Source of the DNA: Euryodendron excelsum
Taxonomy: Eukaryota; Streptophyta; Magnoliopsida; Ericales; Pentaphylacaceae
Length of the DNA stretch: 64,000 bases
Assembly: GCA_033060915.1 (NCBI GenBank)
Contig: CM065382.1
Span: forward strand, 4,016,001-4,080,000
Reading direction: 5' to 3'
In this document: positions 49,301-58,500 of the stretch, piece by piece
How positions within the stretch are numbered: position 1 is the first letter of the stretch
How the letters are laid out: every line of letters begins with the position of its first letter
The notes under the pieces: generated by a model
Databases searched by the model: none
Told to the model about the DNA's origin: nothing
What the model saw: the letters and a program-made list of their open reading frames with translations, nothing else
Program-made: the position numbers and the translations under genes

Positions 49301-51833
49301 CGAGGATGAGGTAAGTGAATCATCTTTCCTTTTTTTTAGAATAGTATAGTTCTGTTTATTGATCTAGCAATATTTTCTATAAAAGAAAATTAATCAGAGC
49401 CAGAGATTGTAGAGTTCTGTTTAATTGTTGAGATGCGTAAAAATCTTTCTTGACCTTATAAACCTTCATTTGGTTTGGCTATTGTGAAAAGAGAGCAGAT
49501 TATATTTTAACTTGAATAGTTAGTTAATTTGTGTTTATGTATGTGTAAACAACATCAAAGTTAGAGACCAAATAGAATTTACAGTTAGAAAACAGAACTT
49601 TTAATGCTTCTATTTGAGATATTAAATTATGATTATAATAATTGTCTGACACTTACAATCTTGATATTTTGATTCAGACTTGTTAAATCTTGCTAGCAGA
49701 CATTGCTAGTTGTCTGGAAGCAATTCTAGCACTCGGACATTAGGGTGTTGTTTCTTTTTCTCCCAAAGTAGCAAACTTCACTTATGCTTGTTTATTCCTT
49801 TGTCCTAGAAGATTTTTGAGTAAATAAGTTATGGAACGTAGGCATATGGTTACCATGATGAATTTGTCACAGTTTTTTCCGCAGCAACCCTACTCGCTAT
49901 AAATGCACAGTTATGGTACTCTCTTATTTTCCTTGTACTTCAAGCATCATAGATCACAAATACTACTGAAGCCTCCAACTGCCGAATAAAGATACCATGA
50001 TGTGGCAAATTTCTTCCATGTCTAAGATATTGCCCTCCTATCCATGCCCCATTAAAACTACCTTTTGGCAACTGGTGTTGAAACTGATAGTTCTCTTTAG
50101 TATAATGTTGTGCTATCTGATTAATAACTTGTTATTTGTTACTTACTCAAGGCTCCTATGGGGGGAGAGTACTAATAGGAAAAGATACTAATGATATGCT
50201 TGTCTAGTGCTTTGGAAAACAATTTGTCCTCCAACTTGTTCTACTCATAGCTCTTTGGTGCTGAAATGATGACAATCGACTTAAAATTTAGGACACAAAG
50301 CCTTTTTATTGGATCTTTGGTAAAACTCTTGAAAGCCATTTTTTCAATAAGGTCCCTATGGATGGCACCTCTCTCTACTTTATATCTTTAATCTTTACTA
50401 GCTGTCAGTGTTTTGAACTTTGATATCTTATCACTGTTTCTGTAAGGCTGGTAACAGGTATTTTACAAGACTCATCATAATACTCTATTTCATACAAATA
50501 GTCTATTTTGGAAGAGTTACTAGTATGAAGATTAGGAGCAGAGGGAGACAATTCAAGAGGAGTTGCCATAAACAAAAGGAGTCTTTTGTTTTCCTAGTCA
50601 ACCATTAATGCCAAAACTTTCTCCATTGAATGATATGCAAAGAATCTTTGACCAATTTGATCTACAGAGCTAAGTTCTCCGTTTGGTAAATGTTTTCTGT
50701 TTCTATTTTCTGTTTTTTTTAAATAAAAAAACATAAAAAAAAACACTAAAATAGGTGTGTTCTCTATTTTCAAAATATTGGTCTGATACTGTTAGCAGAA
50801 CGGTAACTTATAAATGTCATCACCAGATCATAAAAAACAAAAAACAAAAATTCACACCTATGGCACACAACAAAAAACAAAAACTGATAGCACTTCCAAA
50901 CGGACCTGGCTCTGTTGGGAGAACCATCCGGAAAATTTGACTTTTATGTCCAATATTCTGGAAAACCATCCTCTCCTACCACACCTCCTACGCCACTTTC
51001 ACCATCTCCTCTTTCACCAGCACCTCCTTCAGTACCCTGTTACATGTTCCAACCTGATGATTTTCCTCCTCTGGACTATGAAAATCTTCAAGAAAACATC
51101 CTGAAAAGCTTGAAGGATGTCCTGATGATATGCATTTTGTAGGATCTCTGAGTAATAAAGTCTCTGCCCTCATCTTTCTGGAAGCTTTTATCAAAATGTG
51201 GACAGGTTCTAGGATAACCTAGTACCATGTATTAATACTTTACATGTAATTCTGAACACCTACAAAATGGGTTCCGAGTCAATGTACAGTCACAATATGT
51301 TGATGGATCGTCTTTCTTTCTTATCATGCACAGGTGTCAGTATCCCACTGTTTGCATCTCCTTATGCTCTGCATAAATGCTGAAAGGAAAAAGAATGTGC
51401 CTTGAGGTGTTTCGAGCCTGTTTGGCATTTTTTCAGAAATTATTCTTTGGAACGTGTGAAAATTTTGAGAGCAATGTGTGTTTGGTCATTTTCTGCCAGA
51501 CATGGCCTAAACTTGTGACGCGTTAGTTCTCAAGGAGCACTTTAAAAGCTTTATCTCTGATAAGCAAACATCATTTGTGCTTGCATTTTGTATTTGTTGG
51601 GAAGAGGTTGGAGCTTAGGATTCCACGTTTACCTGATTTTATGGTTGATTTTATTGCAGGTTGAGATCAAATGTATGGGTCAATCAGTAGTCCCCACGTT
51701 GCAGCTGAATAACTTAGTCGATTTGTGGCTACAAACTGCTTCAACATCACAAAGGGTGCCAGCATCAATTGGGTCCTCGGCAAAGGATTTTGTGATGGTG
51801 TTGGCTTATGCTCGCAAGGTTTCAGTTTCCTAA
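40363..51833 (+). CDS. DRIP: DRIP-type RING E3 ubiquitin ligase
   Basis: DRIP1/DRIP2 ubiquitinate the drought factor DREB2A in the nucleus. Seven exons: 40363-40477, 41619-41718, 43715-44048, 44201-44649, 44764-44814, 49238-49310, 51660-51833. All are GT-AG and the product is 431 aa, close to Arabidopsis DRIPs (about 420). The C3HC4 RING has Cys19, Cys22, Cys35, His37, Cys40, Cys43, Cys56 and Cys59; intron 1 splits it between His37 and Cys40. A basic, Ser-rich middle (GRRSKAVARK, GHIRKRKVKD) suggests nuclear import. The C-terminus (VSFIQKYLMRKLDL, PTLQLNNLVDLWLQ, KDFVMVLAYAR) is a RAWUL/ubiquitin-like fold shared with Polycomb RING proteins. Introns 2, 5 and 6 exceed 1.9 kb and are rich in inserted DNA, but no coding exon is damaged. 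Confidence 0.95.
41765..41831. repeat. C-run and (CT)n at the start of DRIP intron 2
   Basis: Nineteen consecutive C, then CCTCCC motifs and about ten CT units, starting 47 bp after the exon 2 donor. It is pyrimidine-rich on the transcript strand. Confidence 0.9.
42886..43015 (+). mobile_element. tRNA-derived SINE in DRIP intron 2
   Basis: A 130-bp element flanked by a perfect 10-bp duplication AATAATCTAG (42876-42885 and 43016-43025). It has a box A-like TTAGAGCAACTGG at its 5' end and a box B GAGGTTCAAACCTGG about 50 nt later, followed by A-rich sequence and a tail ATCTTACCTATCAAAAAAAT. Short size, pol III boxes, A-rich tail and target duplication make a SINE call firm. Confidence 0.88.
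45796..46452 (+). pseudogene. RNase H-domain (LINE-type) fragment in DRIP intron 5
   Basis: A 218-codon open frame (first codon TTG, no upstream ATG) on the host strand. The start WVIWNNRNHK is typical of the end of a plant LINE zinc region. It is followed by an RNase H (RVT_3) domain with KVNFDGSF (first catalytic Asp), GVGIIVRDERGRP, VIMEGDSQSVINAL and the end WKHVLRGGNKAAHALA. The catalytic Glu of the usual AE.LA motif is replaced (ADNVLA). It is probably a 5'-truncated non-LTR retrotransposon; no poly(A) tail or target duplication was found. Retention of an open frame may be chance or youth. Confidence 0.78.
47496..47880. repeat. Imperfect 204-bp tandem duplication in DRIP intron 5
   Basis: Units start at 47496 and 47700, both with TGTTTCCCATTTTGGCAAC, and stay alignable through GATTTTGCATAGTGCA and TTTAAGAAGT. 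Several substitutions and small indels separate them, so the duplication is old. Confidence 0.88.
49155..49187. repeat. T-run and 15-G run just upstream of DRIP exon 6
   Basis: A T-rich run with one G, then fifteen G (49173-49187), ending 50 bp before the exon 6 acceptor. The exact length may be assembly-dependent. Confidence 0.85.
50600..51126 (+). pseudogene. Unidentified coding-like fragment split by a MITE in DRIP intron 6
   Basis: Left of the MITE a short frame reads LMPKLSPLNDMQRIFDQFDL. Right of it a frame reads GEPSGKFDFYVQYSGKPSSP, then a Pro/Ser-rich stretch, then CYMFQPDDFPPLDYENLQEN. The flavour is that of a retroelement or endogenous pararetrovirus polyprotein, but I cannot assign it. 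It is broken and has no full domain. Confidence 0.35.
50677..50906. mobile_element. hAT-like MITE, copy 2
   Basis: About 230 bp with inverted ends TCCGTTTGGTAAATG and CACTTCCAAACGGA. Read on the minus strand it aligns along its length with the element at 32981-33224. It lies in DRIP intron 6. Its target duplication is not clear. Confidence 0.66.
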
Positions 51834-52634
51834 GACATAGTTTCCTCCATTCTTTCATGCTACAGATTCCTTAATAACCTATGTCGTTTGGATTCCATTG
51901 GAGGAGGCTGGCAGTCACCCTTCCTGATCCACGATGGACCTCATGAGCATGCATATGCATTGTGCAGTCTTTTCTTATGAACTTTTCCAATCACCACGTC
52001 GCAAATCAGTGTGCACTATGGCAGGATACATATATGAACTACAAGCGTATTACCCTATAATGAATGACCTGACAGCAGTGCTGTAAATGCCTCCTTTGTG
52101 GTGTGCCGAAATTGGTAACTGATTTTCTGTTGCAACCATTGTCAAGATACCAAGCTCTTGTATCTATAGGTGTGTTTCTTAGTTCATTGTAAGTGAATTT
52201 CGAAAATCTCCCACTTTTTTCGTTTGTTCCCTGGGACTTGTTTGTAACAATGTATTTTAGGAATTTACTTTGTGCTTGATTTTCTTCAGTTGCTTAGGCA
52301 TTTTTGTCCCGCTTGATGTTTCCCATTGATGTTCCAATCTAAATGGATCGATACAATATATAAGTCTAGCTTGAATCAACGACTCTCCACTTAGTTACAA
52401 AGGTAATGTACAGACAGATGCAGCCTCTCGCCGTTGAAGCTCAATCTAACAATGATACGTAACTTTTTTTAATCTTGTATAAAGTAAATGGCTTTGTTCT
52501 CTTTCGGTTGAGCAGGGAAACGTTATTCTATATTAAACGAGATCCTTTCACAAGATGAACGAGTGTTCCTAGTTGAAAGTTGGAACTGTCTCGAGTAATT
52601 ACGAGGTGCCTGTGGACCCGAGACTTCACATGCT

Positions 52635-52640
<6 letters not shown>

Positions 52641-52700
<60 letters not shown>
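52641..52700. repeat. Compound (TC)20(TA)10 microsatellite
   Basis: Twenty TC units followed directly by ten TA units, then two further TATATA runs to 52712. Confidence 0.95.
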
Positions 52701-53270
52701 CTGATATATATACTGAACAACTAATTTCTCTTCTTCTATACTCACACCAGTCTCAAGTACACCGCTAAATGGACGTCTAAACAAATAAAATGTATTAGCT
52801 ATGATATATATACTAGTACTGTTACTATTTACATGTGGGGATGGCAATAGACCGAAACTTGATGGGAATTGAAATCTCTACCTCCACTTGAAAAATTCAC
52901 CTTCATTCCTGCTTAAATAAAAGCCTCCACGGGTAAGAAGTTGTCTACACCCCTGCTTTCGTTTCCACCTCTACTCCCGCCCTATCTCGACCCCAAACTC
53001 AAGTCTAAGCCCAAGTCCAAGTTTAAACTTTTTTTTATCATTTAATTTGTTTAGAAACAATTGATGCTCAAAGCTCAAGCGTTGATTCATGATTAAGAAC
53101 TACTGAGCTTACTGCCTTGCCTAATTTATGATTTTCTATTACATATATTGCTGTAATAAATATTGATGGCAAAAAATTTAAATACTTGATATATCATTAG
53201 AGTTAAATTGTAAATTATATTTTGCAACTCAACGTTCAAAGAGGCAAAAATTTTAAAAAGTGAAACAAAT

Positions 53271-53486
53271 ATAAAATAGCCCATATAAAAAATAAATAAA
53301 TTAAAGCAAGTAAACAGGACAAGGCCAACGCAGGGCAAGGAGGGCTGGGAGAAAATCTTAGTTCATTCACACTTCTATATAAAATAGCCCATATAAAAAA
53401 TAAATAAATTAAAGCAAGTAAACAGGACAAGGTCAACGCAGGTCAAGGAGGGCTGGGAGAAAATCTTAGTTCATTCACACTTCTAT
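53271..53486. repeat. 108-bp tandem duplication
   Basis: Two head-to-tail copies (53271-53378 and 53379-53486) with two substitutions (GGCCAACG/GGTCAACG and AGGGCAAG/AGGTCAAG). The near-identity marks a recent event. Confidence 0.95.
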
Positions 53487-54092
53487 ACCCGTATAGATTT
53501 TTCATTTTACCCTCAATTTCTGCCTCTATTCCCATTTTAAATTCTTCATACACTCTCCAAACGGAATAGTTCAGTCGGATCTCCTCATCCATTGCCATCG
53601 CTATTTGCATGTAAGTTATTGCCCCATTTCTGCCAAATTTTATAAAGGCCTTTTTGGTGCCTTGCATAATGGTCTCATTTGCAGTTGCAAGCAAGGGTCC
53701 ACAAGCCAGTTCGATCCGCACTTGAAATCATCGTCATTTTATAAAGGCCTTTATCAGCTCCCGTATTCATCTTAGATCCCTAAACTATGCCTCTAGGTTG
53801 CAATACCAAGCATCTCTGCAGTGGCCTCTTTGAGTATCTACTTTATTCTTTCTTGGTATAATGGAGATGATATTAACATGAAATCAGAACCTAACAAAAG
53901 AATAAAGTGAGAACCAAGAGTACAATATGGGCTAAAGTTTCCAATAAAAGACGTCTGGGCTGTGTTACCAAGGCATTGATTTCTAATCCAATATGACAAA
54001 TGCAGAATCAGAATAGTTCCAAGTTTTCTTTTCTAACCTAGACATTCAACCACCCACCAGGATCTCTGAGTCAGTATGATCGTTGAACAGAG

Positions 54093-54859
54093 CTAGCTAT
54101 ATGGGGCACGAGAGGGACCTCCACCAACCGAAAGCAGACCTCTTTCGGCTGCTTCTTCCTCGTCAAGAAACAGATCATCGGAGACCCTAAACGCCGCGTG
54201 CAAACCCACCATCGTCGTTCCAATCAACACCGAAACCAACACATTCAACCACACGTGAGTCAATACCAACGCCATGATCGTAATCGCACCCAGCGCAAAT
54301 AGCACCGCGCGATCGTCCACTGCGATTCAAGAGCGCAAGAGGCACGTCGCGAGAGAAGTAGAAGAAGATGAGCCAGGCGACGAAGATAATCAGGAACACG
54401 ATCATTGAGATCAAGTGCCACAAGAGGCTAGGCGGGTGAACCGGCCGCCCTAGGCCCTTCATTTTTTAAGAACTCAAATTTTTAAAAAATTTATATTTTG
54501 TAATAAAGATTTTATATATTCTCAATAATTTTTTTTAACAAAAGTCTCAATAATTTTTTTAATAATTTAAAATAAATACAAAAAACCTTATTTAAAATTA
54601 TGAGCCGGTCCTAAGCAACGTGAACATGTCGTAGTTCACTCGGAAGCAGTTGAGGTTTCGCATCGTGGGAATCGTGGCTTCGCCGAGGGTGTAGGGACGG
54701 GCGAAGGAGGACGACGAACGGGCCGAGAAGTTCCCGCCATGGGCAACGCTTGGCAAAGAATGATTGGGTGTTGGCTCTGGCCCTTGAGGAGAAGATTCCA
54801 GCACCGGAGTTTAAGGTTGATGAGAGAGAATGGTAACCAGGCGGCGAAGACATCGACAT
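54093..54859 (-). pseudogene. PRA1-family protein pseudogene
   Basis: PRA1 (prenylated Rab acceptor) proteins are small membrane proteins of the endomembrane system. The N-terminal part starts MSSPPGYHSL near 54852, keeps the family motif PWREL, then shifts frame to SSFARPYTLGEATI and CFRVNYDMF. An AT-rich insert follows (about 54460-54612). The membrane part continues with LLWHLISMIVFLIIFVAWL, shifts again, and ends with [31 protein letters not shown] and GLLSVGG. At least two frameshifts plus the insertion make it non-functional. The tail looks most like the plant PRA1.E group, but that is tentative. Confidence 0.85.
54460..54612. mobile_element. AT-rich insertion in the PRA1 pseudogene
   Basis: On the minus strand it runs from TAGGACCGGCTC through AT-rich sequence to GGGCCTAGGGCGGCCGG. 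Such TAGG.CCGG and CCTAGGGCGGCCG edges are seen in dispersed hAT-type plant repeats. It separates two conserved parts of the gene, so it is an insertion and not an intron. Exact ends and target duplication were not resolved. Confidence 0.45.
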
Positions 54860-55549
54860 TGAAATTTATGGAACCTTACGCTAATTCTGGAACCTGGATC
54901 CAGACGTGCGTTAGTGCGTTGATGCCGATGCCGAACTTGAGAACAGAGAAGCGGTTATCATCTGATGGGGAAACGAGAGGGAATCTTATGGGGCAAGTAA
55001 CCTTTTTTAATGTTTGATTATTGTAAAGAAAAAGAAAAAAATTGAATAAAAATAACATTCTGAAAGGAAAGAGTAAACTGAAAAACAGAACTACGTATTT
55101 TTAGAAGAAATATCCTTTTCCCTCTCAGACAGGACACTGGAGCTAAACGAAGGAATTCCTCTCAATCCAAACAAACGAAGGAATTCCTCGCTCTCAATCC
55201 AAACATACCCTAACAGCCCGTCTGGAACTTAGAGAAGGGAAGGGAAAGCAAGAAAAAGAGAAAATAAAGAAAAATAAAATGAAAAAATAAAAAAACATTT
55301 AAATTATACATTTTTTTTCCTCCATTGTTTTTCAAAACAAAACAAAAAAATAATTACTAACAGTAATTTTTCCTTTCCCTTCGCTTCATAAAAAGGTCAG
55401 CAAGGACAAACCAAAAACATAAGAGAAGCAAAAACAGCAACAAAAAAAAAAAACCGAAAGGGAGAAAGCACTAATCTGAGGATACGCAGCATGATATTCA
55501 ACAACTGGTATGCAGCAGGTATCAAATCAATAACAGGACATTGTCACAA
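54860..55549. other. Spacer between PRA1 pseudogene and TPR10-like gene
   Basis: AT-rich and purine-rich. TAACAGCCCGTCTGGAACTT at 55211-55230 resembles the left end of the MITE at 59310 and may be a truncated copy. The TPR10-like 3' UTR should occupy part of the right side. Confidence 0.45.
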
Positions 55550-58500
55550 CTACACCCGCACAATTTTAATATCGTTACTCACAGGAAACCCGAACTCAGC
55601 TTCAACAGCTTCCCTGCAGATTAAACACATTACAAAGAATCAAAAGTAAAAGCAATCATAACAGTTAATCAGTAAACAAGCAATAAAGAAAACAAGAACA
55701 CACCCAAAAAATAAAAACCATTTGGAACAAGAAACCTTCCAAAAGTTCCCCCAGTTTTTTAATACCTTCCTGTATAGAAAAGTGCATCTTATTTTGCATT
55801 TTCCACCCCATCTCAAAATGCCTTCAGGACTATATTGAATCACGATTCTTAGCACTAAAAATGTTTATCATAAATATTTCTTTTGCTCCGAATCCCCCAT
55901 AGACATATCCTACATTTTATAGTGGGCATAAATAATAATCTTCACAGAAGGTAACATCTACTAATCCACCAACCATAAATCACCACTTGTAGTATCCCTT
56001 CAACCATCATGATACGTACCAGACCAAAACCAATGTCCACCAACTGAAGATCAAATTCTGCTACTTACATCCCTAATGCTGTGTTTGGAATCCGGATTTA
56101 TCAAAGGAAAAGTGAAGGAAAAAGAAAATGAGAGGGAAAAGCGAACAAAATTCCTCCTTTCATTTTGTTATCTTTTCCCTCGCTTTTCCTTTTCTTTTTC
56201 TTTTCCATCACCAAATCCTTGATTCAGACACAGCCTATATAAGTTCAATGTTCAGTAAGGTTTCTGAAAGGAGTTACCTGAAAGCAATTTGAAGCTCCTT
56301 GTTTTCAGGATCCAGCTTCAAAGCATCAGAAAAGGCTTCTGCTGCTCTAGGAAAATCCTGAATCCACACAATAAACAATGCATGATTAGAGTAATTTTTA
56401 CATTTTAATGAAAAGAACAAAACTAAGATTTCAAAGAAATTTGCTTACTTTGAGTAGTCTACATGCTACACCTTCCCTGTAGTGTGCCTTTGGCCAATCA
56501 GGCTTCAGCATAACACAAGCCTCAGCATCAGATAAAGCTCGACTTCCTTCATTCAAGCGAACCCAGCATAAGCTCCTGTTTGATAATACAGTTGCATCCA
56601 ATGGATCTGCATTGATCGCCTACATCCTCATCCCAAAATCTAAAATTAAGATGTGGCAACCAAAAAAATAAAGTACCTGTATAAAACTGACCACCTGGGA
56701 GGTGAGAAGATTAATGCAAACGAGTATATCACTAGAGCATTCCAAAGTAAAGAACCAAATCTTGCACATGTGATGGCCTTTCCAAACTTAACACACAACT
56801 ATGCACATAAAATTTTCATGATAGAATAGCTGATTATCAATATATATAAGAAAGAAAGTCAACATAACATAGAAAAGGCTCAAAAGCAGCTCAACTTCGT
56901 AGTGTTTTCTCTTCTCTTCTTCATTTCTGTTTTTGTTTTTTTTTTTGAGCAAAATTAGATATACAATGCAAGATAGAAACAATGAAGCCACCGCTGAATA
57001 CATAACGATCACTTACCTGTGTGTACCAAAAGATTGCATCAATATAATCCTTTCTCTTGAATGCTTCTTCCCCCCTAGATTTTGACAACAGAAAACTCTC
57101 TTTCTTCTTCTGTTCCCTCTGTGAGAATGTTTTAAACGACGAAGATTTGTTAGGACAGAATGCTGCTGATACTTTATTGATTTCCAATGATTGAACAGTT
57201 TTCCAACTTAAAATACATGCCATAACAACCACACCAAACCGTGAAAGTAATTGCAAAAAGAAGATCATAGCTAGGCATAAAAACTGGTACTACTTAACAG
57301 AGAGGTAATATAGATCAAGTAGAAATTTGTCCCTCAATGATTGGTTATGAATTAGTATCGTGAATGGGTCAAATCCATTCACCAGTTAAAAGAAGAACAG
57401 AATGCAGCCATGGTTCATACGTTATAAAATAACTCATGCCTCAACATAACAGCAATATTTTTTCCTCTTTTTTTTTTTTTTGGATAGAACATAACAGCAA
57501 TACCCTACCCCCCACCCCCAAAAAGAAGAAAAATCTAAATAAACAAACTTTTTTCTTATCTCTCCCCTGAGAAGGGGGGGGGGGGGGGGGGGGGGGAAGG
57601 AAAAAGAAGAAGGAACACACGTGATCGTTGGAATTATTACATAAATGCTTCCATTTTCACCTTTTTAATTTTTCCACTAAACCTTCCCTACTAAAGAAGA
57701 GTGAATTCCATTTAAATTTAACATAACCTAATGTCCCCATGGACTCAAAATTAATTGATGCCGAGCGAGTAAAGATCATAGTGAAACTAAAGATACTGGA
57801 CAAAGATGAAGGAAAACTAAGCTGAACACATGTATATAGAGAGAGACTGACTGTCGCAGATTTCAATATCTCTGACCAGTTCTGTTTTGGCCCTCCGACA
57901 TATCAATTTTTCCGAGAACAAAGAGATAAAACAAATAAGGTGATAAAAGATAAGTAATCCTCTATATTGCAACCAAATTCTTCAAACTTGAGCAATAACA
58001 GCCAGTGCAAGTAGCAAAACACATGGAAGCATATGAAGAAACTAGATACAGGTTGAAACAATGAAATAAAAATCCCTATAAAAGCAACAAAATACAGGAA
58101 GAAAAACAATCAAGAAAGCAATAAAATAGATTAACAATAACTTAAGGGAAAATCAAGCCAAGGATAATTTACTACGAGTTGAACTAAATAATTGCAGAAA
58201 ACTTTTCAGCCTCGTAAAACAAAATTTGAGGGACATGAACTCAACGGTAGAAGAGAAAATCATTGATGTCAATGATCATTACCTGTCCTCTGCCTGCTTC
58301 CGAGTGGACATGCTTTATTATTCCACCAAAGCTCCAATCTGGAATAGTTGGAATTCGAGAAGTGACTGGTAAAAGAATCATCACTCCCTCATGATTACCA
58401 TGCAGGGCTGCAACTTCTAATGGTGTCAAACCATTCTGCAATTAACATTATCAATTAAAATTCAGAAATCCATATAACAAGTTACAAAAATGATTACCAA

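Larger units (their letters stand above)
51834..54092. other. DRIP 3' region and repeat-containing spacer
   Basis: The first several hundred bases should be DRIP 3' UTR. A microsatellite is at 52641-52700 and a 108-bp tandem duplication at 53271-53486. A GGGGATGGCAATAGACCG motif at 52837 resembles dispersed plant repeats. A 90-codon minus-strand frame at 53443-53721 partly overlaps the duplication and has no known domain. Confidence 0.5.

Noticed and set aside
53443..53721. 92-codon minus-strand frame
   Set aside because: Partly runs through the 108-bp duplication, starts at a non-ATG codon and has no recognisable domain.
54739..55017. 92-codon plus-strand frame
   Set aside because: Antisense shadow of the PRA1 pseudogene.
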